64,000 nucleotides of DNA from Rhodanobacter sp. ANJX3 (lineage in GTDB: Bacteria; Pseudomonadota; Gammaproteobacteria; Xanthomonadales; Rhodanobacteraceae), in assembly GCF_014200755.1 (NCBI RefSeq), contig NZ_JACHCM010000002.1, positions 620,001 through 684,000 on the forward strand, written 5' to 3'. How positions within the stretch are numbered: position 1 is the first letter of the stretch; each line of letters starts with the position of its first letter. Made by a program: the position numbers and the translations under genes. Below the pieces are notes generated by a model, which saw only the letters and a program-made list of their open reading frames with translations, made no database searches and was not told where the DNA came from. Of the stretch, positions 54,291 to 63,541 are shown one piece after another.

Positions 54291-57200
54291 TTGAACAATA
54301 GAATAACGCCCAGGCCAAACGCCCTGGCAGCAGCACTAGGCTTTGCGATTTTCGTCGCCGCGGCACCGGTGTTCGCGCAATCGACCACGGGCAGCATTTT
54401 CGGCCAGGCACCGGTCGGCGCCAATGAAACTGTCCAGGTAAAAAGCAGCACCGGCATTTCGCGCGTGGTGAATGTAGACAACCACGGCCGCTATAGCGCA
54501 GGCGAACTGCCTCTGGGTACGTACACCGTCGTGCTACTGCGCGACGGCAAGACGATCGATACGCGCAGCGACATTAGCTTGCGCGTCGGCGGCGGCACGG
54601 AGGTATCGTTTCAGCCAGCGGCGGTCAAGAATCTCAATGCGGTGACAGTCAGCGCCAATCGCCTGCCGCCGATCGATGTCACCAGCGTCGATTCACGCAC
54701 GGTAATCACCTCCGCCCAACTCGCGCAGCTGCCACTGGGCCGCTCGGCCGAAGCCATCGCGCAGCTGGCACCTGGCGTGGTGAACAATAGCGGCGGCTAC
54801 GTGGGGCCGACGGGACAATCGCTGGTGAGCTTTGGCGGTTCCGCCGCCAGCGAGAACGCGTATTACGTCAACGGTTTCAACACGACCGATCCGCAGCGCG
54901 GCTTCGGTGGAATCACGCTGCCATACGGTGCCATTGAGCAGCAGGAAATCTATACCGGTGGCTACAGCGCGCGATATGGCCGCTCCGACGGCGGCGTGAT
55001 CAACATGGTCGGCAAGAGCGGCGCCGACCAGTGGCATTTCGGCGGGCAGGTGCTGTGGGAGCCCGAGTTTGCGCATGCCGACGGCACCAATACCTACTAC
55101 ACCAACGGGCTTCCCGCCTCGCCGGTCGCCGGCAATCTGTACGACCCCAACAGCAAGAATCGTCAGTGGACCAAGACATACGATGCCTATGTCGGTGGCC
55201 CGCTGATCAAGGACAAACTGTTTCTTTTCCTTGCGGCCGAAACGTCGACTCAGAATGGCGACACGGTCAACAATGTGTCCTATGCGCAACCCTACGTGCG
55301 CTACCAGTATCAGCAGCCCAAATGGTACGGCAAGCTGGACTGGAACATCACCGACAGCAATATCCTTGAAGTCACGGGTGCCTCGAACAAGAATCAGACC
55401 AACGGCAGCGTGTACAACTACGACTACAACGCGCTGAAGCCCGGCAGCTTCATCAACTATGCCGACAGCATCAAGACCGGCGGCGACGTCTATACGGCCA
55501 AGTTCACCAGCTACATCACCGACAGCCTCACGCTGACCACCACCTACGGCAAGATGAAAACCGTCAACTACGATGCGCCGGGCGGTTACGACGGCAGCCT
55601 GACCTATCTGAGCAACGTTCAGTATCAGAACCCCGCTTTCAACAACGGCACGCCGATCAGCAACAGTCAGATCACGCAGTCGCTGTACAACGCCAACCGC
55701 CATGATGTCAGCAACAATCTGCGCCTCGACCTGACCTACCAGCTCGGCCAGCACGCCATTTCGTTCGGCATCGACAATCAGAACTCGCGCGCCATCGACC
55801 AGGGCAGCCAGACCTCGGGACCGGGCTACTATTGGGGTTACGCCTACACCACCACGCCGACAGTGCCGCTGATCCCCAATCTGGGCGTGGGCGCGCCCGC
55901 GAATTATCCGAACGGCGCCTCCGGCTATTACGCGATCCAGTACATCAACAGCTCAATCGCCAGCGTGCGCTCGGCCCAACGCGCGCAGTATGTCGAGGAC
56001 AAATGGCAGGTCAGCGATCGCTGGCTGCTCTCGCTGGGCCTGCGCAACGACCAGTTCACCGACTACAACGCGGACGCACAGTCGTACATCCGCCAGACCA
56101 CACCACAGTGGGCGCCGCGCCTGGGCTTCAGCTGGGACGTGAACGGCGACGCCAGCTTCAAACTCTACGGCAACGCAGGACGCTACTACCTCGGCCTACC
56201 GCTCAACCCCTCCCTGAACGCCGCAGGCGCTTACGTTTCTACCCAGCAATACTTCACTTATAGCGGTATCGCCGCCGATGGCACGCCTACAGGCCTCACG
56301 CCCTTCTCCAACGCCGTGTCGTCCAACAACACCTACGGCGTGCTGCCCGACCCAAAAACGGTGACGGCGCAGAACCTGAAGTCGGAGTATCAGGACGAAT
56401 TCATCCTGGGCTTCACCAAGACGATCAGCGACCAATGGGTGTATGGCGCCAAACTGACGCAGCGCATTCTGCGCAACGCCATCGACGACTATTGCGACGT
56501 CACGGCGATCGAGAACAAGGCCGCCACATTGGGTTACGACGTCAATGCGACCAACAGCTGCTATCTGATCAATCCCGGCCGCGCCAATACGTTTACCGTG
56601 GCCGATACCGGCGGCACCTACCGCAGTGTGACCCTCACCAATGCCGACGCCGGCTTTCCGCCATTGAAGCGCCAGTACTACGGCCTGGAAACCTTTCTGG
56701 AGCATCCGTTCGACGGCACGTGGTACGGCAAGATCGACTACGTGTTTTCACGCAGCTACGGCGATACCGAAGGCCAGCTGCGCTCCGATATTCAACAGAC
56801 CGCTGCATCCACCAGCATCGACTGGGATTTCCCGGCGCTGATGTCGTACAGCAACGGCGCGCAGAGCAACGATCACACGCATCAGATCAAGATCTTCGGC
56901 TACTACCAGCTCACGCCCGAGTGGCAGATCTCAGGCAACATCCAGATTGAATCGGGCAACCCACGCAACTGCCTGGGCTACTACGGCCCCAACCAGACCG
57001 ATCCGGATGGCTACGGCAGCTACTACCACTGGTGCGGCGGCCAGCCGTCGCCGCCTGGCACGTATCGTCTGCCGTGGAACAAGCAGGTGGACGTGGGTGC
57101 AACCTACCGACCGAGTTTCGGCGAGGGCAAGCTGGCGTTCTCGGTGAATGTCTTCAATCTCTTCAATAGCCAGACCATCCTCAACGCCTACCCGTTCTTT

Positions 57201-57296
57201 CAAATCTCGCCCGGTACGCCCGATCCACTCTACGGCTCCGCCGTGGTGCGGCAGCAGCCTCGTTACGTGCGGCTGAGCGCGACTTACGATTACTGA
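54291..57296 (+). CDS. Oar-type TonB-dependent receptor with N-terminal CarboxypepD_reg domain
   Basis: Outer-membrane protein of 1001 residues. A signal peptide (LAAALGFAIFVAAAPVFA, about 11-29) is followed by a carboxypeptidase regulatory-like beta domain (about 30-115, NVDNHGRYSAGELPLGTYTV), a plug (about 120-240, FGGSAASENAYYVNGFNTTDP) and a long beta barrel ending RYVRLSATYDY. Initiation is at TTG 54291 with GAGAG upstream; no in-frame ATG occurs near the signal peptide. The Oar-like family is abundant in Xanthomonadales and its ligands are mostly unknown; roles in peptide or protein transport have been proposed. It stands alone with its own control region. Confidence 0.9.
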   Translation: MNNRITPRPNALAAALGFAIFVAAAPVFAQSTTGSIFGQAPVGANETVQVKSSTGISRVVNVDNHGRYSAGELPLGTYTVVLLRDGKTIDTRSDISLRVGGGTEVSFQPAAVKNLNAVTVSANRLPPIDVTSVDSRTVITSAQLAQLPLGRSAEAIAQLAPGVVNNSGGYVGPTGQSLVSFGGSAASENAYYVNGFNTTDPQRGFGGITLPYGAIEQQEIYTGGYSARYGRSDGGVINMVGKSGADQWHFGGQVLWEPEFAHADGTNTYYTNGLPASPVAGNLYDPNSKNRQWTKTYDAYVGGPLIKDKLFLFLAAETSTQNGDTVNNVSYAQPYVRYQYQQPKWYGKLDWNITDSNILEVTGASNKNQTNGSVYNYDYNALKPGSFINYADSIKTGGDVYTAKFTSYITDSLTLTTTYGKMKTVNYDAPGGYDGSLTYLSNVQYQNPAFNNGTPISNSQITQSLYNANRHDVSNNLRLDLTYQLGQHAISFGIDNQNSRAIDQGSQTSGPGYYWGYAYTTTPTVPLIPNLGVGAPANYPNGASGYYAIQYINSSIASVRSAQRAQYVEDKWQVSDRWLLSLGLRNDQFTDYNADAQSYIRQTTPQWAPRLGFSWDVNGDASFKLYGNAGRYYLGLPLNPSLNAAGAYVSTQQYFTYSGIAADGTPTGLTPFSNAVSSNNTYGVLPDPKTVTAQNLKSEYQDEFILGFTKTISDQWVYGAKLTQRILRNAIDDYCDVTAIENKAATLGYDVNATNSCYLINPGRANTFTVADTGGTYRSVTLTNADAGFPPLKRQYYGLETFLEHPFDGTWYGKIDYVFSRSYGDTEGQLRSDIQQTAASTSIDWDFPALMSYSNGAQSNDHTHQIKIFGYYQLTPEWQISGNIQIESGNPRNCLGYYGPNQTDPDGYGSYYHWCGGQPSPPGTYRLPWNKQVDVGATYRPSFGEGKLAFSVNVFNLFNSQTILNAYPFFQISPGTPDPLYGSAVVRQQPRYVRLSATYDY

Positions 57297-57378
57297 TGAC
57301 AGCGGCGCTAAGCGGAGGCCTCGCCATCCTTGATGCATGGAGCTGAACACGCCGGCGCCCACTGCGGGATGTAAACAC

Positions 57379-57408
57379 TTCGCTTCATCCAGGAACGGAT
57401 GAAGCGAA
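57379..57408. terminator. 12-bp perfect hairpin between convergent genes
   Basis: Arms TTCGCTTCATCC (57379-57390) and GGATGAAGCGAA (57397-57408) with a 6-nt loop, midway between the receptor stop and the hydrolase stop. No strong T-run exists on either side (only GTTT on the minus strand), so it may be a partly intrinsic bidirectional terminator or a 3'-end stabilising hairpin. Confidence 0.6.
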
Positions 57409-57413
57409 ATCGT

Positions 57414-58352
57414 TCAACCGCCGGCAATGGCCAGCAGCCATTCCGTCGTCAAGGCCGGCACGGTCACCGGCAGCATATGGCCACCGCCGTCCACCAGTTT
57501 CAGCGTGGCGTGCGGAATTTTCTGCGTCAGCGCCTCACCGTGCTGCCGATAATCGAGGACCTGATCCTGTCGGCCGTAGAGCACGTCGATCGGCATTCGT
57601 AGCGTGCCGTACCGGCTTTCCATGGTCGGCAGATCCTCGGCTGTGGCCAGCATGTCGGACGAAGCCGCGTAAAAACTGTTCGGGCGAAGCCCGAGCAGGC
57701 CACCGCCCTTGGTTCGAAAATCCTTCGGCACCGGCTCCGGCCCAAAGACAAAGGCCAACACTTCGGGGCCTTTGCGAATGGACAGCGGCGTGGCGAGCGT
57801 GTGGGCGATCGCACGGCGCATCAGCGGCGAGGGAATCATCAGGCCGCGAAAGGATTCCGGTGGTTCGCTCTGCGTGTGCGTCAACGGTGCGACAAGAGCC
57901 AATCGTGAAATGGACTGCGGATGATTCAGCCCTACCGCCAGCGCAATCGCGCCACCCAGCGAATGACCGACCAGCAGCGGCTTGTCGAGCTTCAACGCCT
58001 CGATGAAAGCGGCAACGGTCGCGGCCTGATTGACGATGGTGGCTGACGAGCCCTCCCCGCGCGTGGAATAACCCGCACCCGGACGGTCAATCAAAATCAC
58101 CCGATGCGATCGCGCCAGCTTCTGCAGATCGAGATAGGCAAAGTTGAGCAGCTGGCCGCTCAGTCCGTGCACCAGCACGATCGGCGAACCGCTGCCTTGC
58201 TCGACGTAGTGAATGCGATCGCCGCCGATATCGATAAAACGGCCGCACGGCGGCAGCGCCCTCTCGACCTTGGCGGCGATATACGCGGAGAACGCGACCA
58301 GTGCCGCGATCACCACAACGAGCAAAATGACGATGGAAAGAATAACGGTCAC
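57414..58352 (-). CDS. Membrane-anchored alpha/beta hydrolase
   Basis: A 312-residue esterase-like protein. An N-terminal hydrophobic helix (about 4-26) anchors it. The fold shows the oxyanion segment VLVHGLSG, the nucleophile elbow GHSLGG with Ser131, Asp in LYGRQDQVLD and His in DGGGHMLP. The start is GTG 58352, overlapping the monooxygenase stop (GTGA), so the two are co-translated. Next to a Baeyer-Villiger monooxygenase it probably hydrolyses the ester or lactone product; the actual substrate is unknown. Confidence 0.85.
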   Translation of the reverse strand: MTVILSIVILLVVVIAALVAFSAYIAAKVERALPPCGRFIDIGGDRIHYVEQGSGSPIVLVHGLSGQLLNFAYLDLQKLARSHRVILIDRPGAGYSTRGEGSSATIVNQAATVAAFIEALKLDKPLLVGHSLGGAIALAVGLNHPQSISRLALVAPLTHTQSEPPESFRGLMIPSPLMRRAIAHTLATPLSIRKGPEVLAFVFGPEPVPKDFRTKGGGLLGLRPNSFYAASSDMLATAEDLPTMESRYGTLRMPIDVLYGRQDQVLDYRQHGEALTQKIPHATLKLVDGGGHMLPVTVPALTTEWLLAIAGG

Positions 58353-59917
58353 AGGCTGGCACTCGCTTTGGCTGGCTGGCGGGGCTCACGGTTGGCGGAA
58401 CTCTTCGACACCCGGCGTCGCTCGAACTGCATCGCACCATCTTCGAGTTTGCCGTAGCGAAAAGCGGCGAGGTCACGCGCATAGTTCTGGTGGTAGATCC
58501 AGGGCTTGTGCACGCCCTGCTTCGGCAGCTGCGCGGCGGCCCGCTGGATATAGCCTGAGGTAAGGTCGACCGCCGGCTGCGTGCCGGCGTCGGCGCTGTC
58601 GAGCACCGGCACGCAAGTGTCGTAGCCGCCGACCTTCATGTGCTCGATCAAACGGCACACGTACTTCGCCACCAGCTCGGCTTTAAGCGTCCACGACGCG
58701 TTGGTATAACCGAACGTCGATGCAAGATTCGGCACGCCGCTGGTCATCATGCCCTTGTAAGACACCGTGTCACCGAGATTGATCGTTTTACCATCGACCG
58801 TGATGGTCGCGCCGCCGAGCAATTTCAATTTCAGGCCTGTTGCGGTCACGATGATGTCGGCATCGAGCTGCTCACCGCTGCGCAGGCGCAGCCCGGTGCT
58901 GTTGAAGGATTCGATTTCGTCGGTCACGATGGATGCCTTGCCCGCGCGAATCGCCTTGAACAGATCGCCATTGGGGATCACGCACAGGCGCTGGTCCCAC
59001 GGCTTGTAGCGCGGCGTCAGATGCTTGCCCACATCGAAATCCGGGCCAAGCTGCTTGGCCGCCATTTTCAAAATGGCCTTCTTGGCCGCGTCGGGCTTGC
59101 GCCGTGCGTAGTTGTACAGATACATGCTGAGCAGCACATTCTTGGTGCGGATCAGCCGGTGCGCGATCTTCGAGGGAAACCAGCTGCGCAGCTTGTCGGC
59201 GATCGCGTCGCGCGACGGCAGCGCGAAAATATACGTAGGCGAGCGCTGCAGCATGGTGACGTGCTCGGCCGTTGCAGCCATGGTCGGCACCAGCGTAACC
59301 GCGGTGGCGCCGCTGCCGATCACCACCACGCGCTTGTTCGCATAAGCGAGATCGGCCGGCCAGTGCTGCGGATGGACGATCTGCCCGCCGAATTGATCCA
59401 TCCCCGGCCACTTCGGCTCATGCCCGGTTTCGTAGTCGTAATAGCCGCTGCACATGTAGAGAAAGCTGCAGCTGTAACGCAGCTGCTCGCGACAGCCGTC
59501 GACCGTGCGCTCCACCAGCACGCTCCAGCTCGCGGTCGCCGAGTTCCAGTCGGCGCCGAGCATCTTGTGCTCAAACTGGATCTTCTTGTCGATACCGAAC
59601 TCGTGCGCGGTGTCCTTCACGTAGTCGAGGATGTTCTGACCCTCGGCAATCGCCTTGTCGCCCTGCCACGGGCGGAAGCTGAAGCCCAGCGTATACATGT
59701 CCGAGTCGGAGCGCACGCCGGGGTAGCGAAACAGATCCCACGTGCCGCCCAGTGTCGTGCGGCTTTCCAGAATGGCGAAGCGCGTCGACGGCAGCCGATC
59801 CTGCAAATGGAAGGCCGCAGCGATGCCCGATAGCCCGGCGCCCACGATTAGCATGTCGTAGTCGACCTCGGTACTAGCCGGCGCACCGGATGATTTGAAT
59901 TCGCTCATCGATATCAT
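58349..59917 (-). CDS. Baeyer-Villiger-type flavin monooxygenase
   Basis: FAD- and NADPH-dependent enzyme that inserts oxygen next to a ketone to give an ester or lactone. The 522-residue protein has the FAD-binding VGAGLSGIAA near 25-34, the second nucleotide site VVIGSGATAVTL, and the Baeyer-Villiger fingerprint FxGxxxHxxxWP exactly at 176-187. GGTWDLFRYPGVRSDSDM is also typical. AGGAGAGATCGC directly precedes ATG 59917. It lies between an SDR and an alpha/beta hydrolase on the same strand, a common layout for ketone or sterol-like substrate degradation. Confidence 0.9.
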   Translation of the reverse strand: MISMSEFKSSGAPASTEVDYDMLIVGAGLSGIAAAFHLQDRLPSTRFAILESRTTLGGTWDLFRYPGVRSDSDMYTLGFSFRPWQGDKAIAEGQNILDYVKDTAHEFGIDKKIQFEHKMLGADWNSATASWSVLVERTVDGCREQLRYSCSFLYMCSGYYDYETGHEPKWPGMDQFGGQIVHPQHWPADLAYANKRVVVIGSGATAVTLVPTMAATAEHVTMLQRSPTYIFALPSRDAIADKLRSWFPSKIAHRLIRTKNVLLSMYLYNYARRKPDAAKKAILKMAAKQLGPDFDVGKHLTPRYKPWDQRLCVIPNGDLFKAIRAGKASIVTDEIESFNSTGLRLRSGEQLDADIIVTATGLKLKLLGGATITVDGKTINLGDTVSYKGMMTSGVPNLASTFGYTNASWTLKAELVAKYVCRLIEHMKVGGYDTCVPVLDSADAGTQPAVDLTSGYIQRAAAQLPKQGVHKPWIYHQNYARDLAAFRYGKLEDGAMQFERRRVSKSSANREPRQPAKASASL

Positions 59918-59980
59918 GCGATCTCTCCTGGCGAGGTTTGCTTGCCGCCGTGATTTGGACGGCCATACAAAACGGTGGAT

Positions 59981-60859
59981 TCAATCGCCCGCAGGCGGCG
60001 CACTGCTGCTTTTCGCTGGACTACCCAGCATGCTGCGCGCGCGTCGAAGCACCAGCACCTGATACGCCGAACCCAGCAAGCGAATCAACTTGTCCATCAC
60101 CCATGCATCCTTGCCCACCAGCACGCGACGCGCGTTTTTCTCCACCCCGGCAAGAATCTGCAGCGCTGCGGCGTCTGGCGTGGTGACGTTGATCAGCCGA
60201 TTGGCGCGACGGCGGTGGGTTTCCTCATCTAGTCCGGTGGCGTCGACAATCTGCTTGTCGATGCGCGACGAGTTCACGATATTCGTGGCCACGCCGCCGG
60301 GGTGGATACTGGTTGCGCTGACCGGTGCACCCTCCAGATCCAATTCCATACGCAGCGCTTCGGTGTAGCCGCGCACGGCGAACTTGCTGGCGTTATAGGT
60401 GCTCTGGGTCGGCATGGCCATGAGACCGAACAGGCTCGATAGATTGATCACATGGCCTTCGCCGGAGGCGCGCAGATAGGGCAGAAACGCCTGCGTACCG
60501 TGCACCACGCCCCAGAAGTTGATGCCTATGATCCATTCGAAATCTTCGATGGTCGCCGTGGCCGCCGAGGCGGTATGCGCCACACCGGCGTTGTTGAAGA
60601 TCAGATTGATCTTGCCGTGCGCGGCGTTCGACAGGCGTGCCCACTCGAATACCGCCGCCCGGTCGGATACGTCCAACATTTGGGTCGTTACCTTCACCGC
60701 GTGTGTTGCGCACAGCGCTGCGGTTTCCTGCAGGCCCGCCTCGTTGCGATCGCTGAGCGCCAGAGCGCAGCCGCGCCGGGCCAGCTCGACGGCGAGACTG
60801 CGGCCCATCCCCGATGCCGCGCCGGTGATAGCAGCGACCTTGCCCTTGAAGATCTGCAC
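59981..60859 (-). CDS. Short-chain dehydrogenase/reductase
   Basis: NAD(P)-dependent oxidoreductase of 292 residues. Motifs are TGAASGMG (12-19), NNAG, and the catalytic YNASK, with a C-terminal extension (about 250-292) that is basic and hydrophobic and may touch the membrane. GTG 60859 is preferred, with GAGGAA seven bases upstream; GTG 60880 would add seven residues. By position it could oxidise an alcohol to the ketone used by the monooxygenase 63 bp downstream. It diverges from the TetR-family gene and shares its operators. Confidence 0.85.
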   Translation of the reverse strand: MQIFKGKVAAITGAASGMGRSLAVELARRGCALALSDRNEAGLQETAALCATHAVKVTTQMLDVSDRAAVFEWARLSNAAHGKINLIFNNAGVAHTASAATATIEDFEWIIGINFWGVVHGTQAFLPYLRASGEGHVINLSSLFGLMAMPTQSTYNASKFAVRGYTEALRMELDLEGAPVSATSIHPGGVATNIVNSSRIDKQIVDATGLDEETHRRRANRLINVTTPDAAALQILAGVEKNARRVLVGKDAWVMDKLIRLLGSAYQVLVLRRARSMLGSPAKSSSAPPAGD

Positions 60860-60874
60860 TGGACATTCCTCAAC

Positions 60875-60906
60875 CACCACGCAAGTGTGGTGTTACGTGT
60901 CACCAC
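60875..60906. promoter_or_regulatory. Overlapping palindromes in the SDR/TetR divergent region
   Basis: Three half-sites alternate: CACCAC (60875-60880), GTGGTG (60887-60892) and CACCAC (60901-60906). The second pair makes a near-symmetric 20-bp site around a central ACGT. This is the expected place and form of a TetR-family operator controlling both divergent genes. Confidence 0.6.
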
Positions 60907-60941
60907 TTTAAATTTTGCTCTTTCTGCTGTCAAATGAACGC

Positions 60942-61661
60942 ATGAAAAAAACTGCTGAACCCCAAGCTGCCGGCCGGCCCTACGGCGGCGTCGCCCACGA
61001 GGACCGTGCCGCCGAGCGGCGCCAGGCGTTGATCCAGGCGGCGACCCAGGTGTTCGGCACGTTCGGATTTCGCAAGGCGACCGTGCGCGCCATCTGCCAG
61101 CAAGCCCGATTGAACGATCGTTATTTCTACGCGGCGTTCGACAGCACCGACCACCTGCTGCGCGCGACCTATGAACACCACGCCCAGCGGCTGCACGCAG
61201 CGCTGCAGCAGGCGATAGAGAGCCAGGGCGAACGCCTTGAAGAACGCATCGATGCCGGTCTGCGCGCATTTTTCGCTTTTTTACGCGATACCTGCGCGGC
61301 GCGCGTGCTGATGCTCGAAGTGATGGGCATCAACGCGGAAACCGACGCCACCTATCAGCGCAATTTGTCCGAATTCGCCAAGCAGATCATTGCCTCGGCC
61401 GACCCGACCACGCAGAACGCGCTGGGCGATCACGCCGATCAGCGCATTGTCGGCATGGCGCTGGTCGGCGCAATGACCAACGCAGGCACGGCCTGGCTGC
61501 TCTCGGGTTATCGCGACTCCGAAGAAAAGATGGTGCGCAACTGCAGCCAGGTATTGCTGGGAACTTACGCCTACGCCATCAAGCAGGCCCGTAACAGCCG
61601 ATCGAACCGCGCCGCGCTGAACCATGCTGCCGTAAAAAACACCTCGCGAGTGCGACGCTAG
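60942..61661 (+). CDS. TetR-family transcriptional regulator
   Basis: A 239-residue regulator. The N-terminal helix-turn-helix domain reads ALIQAATQVFGTFGFRKATVRAICQQARLNDRYFYAAF (about 31-68), and the C-terminal helical domain would bind the ligand. The ATG at 60942 gives a lysine-rich start MKKTAE; a TTG at 60915 is in frame. It diverges from the SDR-monooxygenase-hydrolase operon and by position probably represses it, with a ketone or lipid-like inducer as a guess. Confidence 0.88.
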   Translation: MKKTAEPQAAGRPYGGVAHEDRAAERRQALIQAATQVFGTFGFRKATVRAICQQARLNDRYFYAAFDSTDHLLRATYEHHAQRLHAALQQAIESQGERLEERIDAGLRAFFAFLRDTCAARVLMLEVMGINAETDATYQRNLSEFAKQIIASADPTTQNALGDHADQRIVGMALVGAMTNAGTAWLLSGYRDSEEKMVRNCSQVLLGTYAYAIKQARNSRSNRAALNHAAVKNTSRVRR

Positions 61662-61687
61662 GCGTAACCCAACGTCGCGAGACCCGC

Positions 61688-63316
61688 ATGCTGCTCGATC
61701 GCCTTTTGAAACTGCCGCCACGCACGTCGCGCACCGTTCGGCATCGCGATGTGCGCATGACAATGCGCGATGGCGTGAGCCTTCTCGGTGACGTCTATCT
61801 CCCGGCAGAGCCATCGGGTCAGCCAACCGTATTGTTGCGCTCGCCGTACGGCCGCGGCAGCGTTTTCGGCCTGATGGCGCAGGCCTTTGCCAACCGCGGA
61901 TATGCAACTGTCATCCAAAGCTGCCGCGGCACATTCGGCTCCGAGGGTCGCTTTCATCCCTTTTTCCAGGAGTCTGCCGACGGCATCGATACGGTGAGCT
62001 GGATCGAAAACCAGCCTTGGTTTGCCGGCCGTTTAGGCCTTTATGGCGGCAGCTATATGGGACAAGTGCAGTGGGCGATGGCGGCCGAATTGGGCGATCG
62101 CCTTTCCGCCATGGCCATGAGCGTCACCACCAGCGATTTTCAAGAAGCCATCCACGACGGCGGCGGCTTTCGGCTGCAGGATCTGCTGGTCTGGGCGCAC
62201 CTGCTGGAGCATCAGGAGCGCAGCCATCGCTTGCGTAACGCCATCCGCGAACGTCTATTCGGCGATCCGCTTAAACGCTACTACGCTCGGTTGCCGGTCC
62301 ACACCATCGACGTCGACGCGCTGGGCAGGCGGGTCGATTTCTGGCGCGAGTGGGCCACAGGCAACCCGCAGGACGAGCGCTGGGCGCCGATTCGTTTCAC
62401 CGACACGATCGACCGCATCAAAACGCCGGTCAGCATGGTCACCGGCTGGTCGGATTTTTTATTCGCCTACCAGATGCGCGACTTTCAGGCGCTGAGGGCG
62501 TGCGGCTGCACGGCACGAATGACCGTCGGCCAGTGGACGCACTCGAGCATCGGTATGATCGGCGAAAGCCTGCGTGACGCACTGGAGTGGTTCGACATCC
62601 ATCTCAAAGGTGCGAGGCCGGCGCGGGCGCAAGACCTCGATCGGGTGAAATTCTGGTTCAACGGGCCGAATGAATGGCGCTCGACAACCACATGGCCGCC
62701 GACCGATATCCGGACAACGCAACTTGCCCTGAGCGCCGACGGCCGCCTTTCCGATAACCACGTGACCCCTGGCGTTCGTTCATTCACCTACGATCCATCC
62801 GACCCGACGCCCAGCGTGGCCGGCCCCATGCTGGCGAACCGCAAAGGTCGCGGCGACGTTCGCACGCTCTGTGCGCGCAGCGATGTGTTGAGCTTCGACG
62901 GCCCAGCCCTCGAGCAAGCCCTCGACCTTATCGGCGATATTCGCGTGACGTTGACCACGTCATCCAGCAGACCGCATCACGATCTTTTTGTCTGCCTGTG
63001 CGATGTCGACGCTTGGGGGCGCACCGTCAACATCACCGACGGCTACACCAGGCTTCGACCATCGTCATCGCCTGACGCAAGCCCTCGCACAACCGTGCTC
63101 AAGACGTCCCCTGTCGCGTGGCGAGTGCCTCCCGGTCACCATCTGCGGCTGCTGGTATCCGGCGGTGCCTTCCCTCGATTTGCGCGCAACTTCGGCATCG
63201 ATGAAAACGACGGCGGCGACGGCACGATGGCGCCAGTCGAAATCACCCTGCATTGCATCTCGGCCGACGCCTGTTTGCTGACTTTTTCAAGTAAAGCCGC
63301 CACATCAGCTCAGTGA
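61688..63316 (+). CDS. CocE/NonD-family hydrolase
   Basis: A 542-residue serine hydrolase of the X-Pro dipeptidyl-peptidase S15 family. The alpha/beta-hydrolase core has YGGSYMGQVQW with nucleophile Ser122, the acidic residue probably in VTGWSDFL, and His in VGQWTHSSIG. A C-terminal jelly-roll (about 350-542) follows. No signal peptide is visible. Relatives include cocaine esterase and glutaryl-7-ACA acylase, so an ester or amide is expected. It starts 26 bp after the TetR gene and may be co-transcribed with it. Confidence 0.88.
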   Translation: MLLDRLLKLPPRTSRTVRHRDVRMTMRDGVSLLGDVYLPAEPSGQPTVLLRSPYGRGSVFGLMAQAFANRGYATVIQSCRGTFGSEGRFHPFFQESADGIDTVSWIENQPWFAGRLGLYGGSYMGQVQWAMAAELGDRLSAMAMSVTTSDFQEAIHDGGGFRLQDLLVWAHLLEHQERSHRLRNAIRERLFGDPLKRYYARLPVHTIDVDALGRRVDFWREWATGNPQDERWAPIRFTDTIDRIKTPVSMVTGWSDFLFAYQMRDFQALRACGCTARMTVGQWTHSSIGMIGESLRDALEWFDIHLKGARPARAQDLDRVKFWFNGPNEWRSTTTWPPTDIRTTQLALSADGRLSDNHVTPGVRSFTYDPSDPTPSVAGPMLANRKGRGDVRTLCARSDVLSFDGPALEQALDLIGDIRVTLTTSSSRPHHDLFVCLCDVDAWGRTVNITDGYTRLRPSSSPDASPRTTVLKTSPVAWRVPPGHHLRLLVSGGAFPRFARNFGIDENDGGDGTMAPVEITLHCISADACLLTFSSKAATSAQ

Positions 63317-63474
63317 AGCCGTGCATGGATGACCTGTGCATTGGCACCCCACCATCGCCATACGCAACCAAGCATCGAGCCGACTGGCCAGTGGATCCGA
63401 GGCCCTATTCATAGCCCCGCACAATGTCCGCGAGTTTGAGGGGCATCCATCGTGGTGTACCGCACGAACCGCTT

Positions 63475-63502
63475 CGGGTTTCGCTGCAAGCCGCGAAACC
63501 CG
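63475..63502 (+). terminator. First of two tandem hairpins after the CocE-family gene
   Basis: Perfect 10-bp stem CGGGTTTCGC/GCGAAACCCG with an 8-nt loop, about 160 bp after the CocE-family stop. On the plus strand it is followed by ATACAAAAAT and then by a second hairpin, not by a T-run. Confidence 0.45.
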
Positions 63503-63507
63503 CATAC

Positions 63508-63541
63508 AAAAATACCAGGCCGATGTGTCACCGGCCTGGTA
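63508..63541 (-). terminator. Rho-independent terminator for the luxR-type transcript
   Basis: Perfect 10-bp stem TACCAGGCCG/CGGCCTGGTA with a 9-nt loop. On the minus strand it is followed immediately by TTTTT (63512-63508), so it can end transcripts coming from the right-edge regulator, whose stop is about 200 bp upstream. Confidence 0.75.

Noticed and set aside
58640..59833. 397-codon plus-strand ORF opposite the monooxygenase gene
   Set aside because: Antisense to a gene with the exact Baeyer-Villiger fingerprint; arginine-rich translation typical of shadows.
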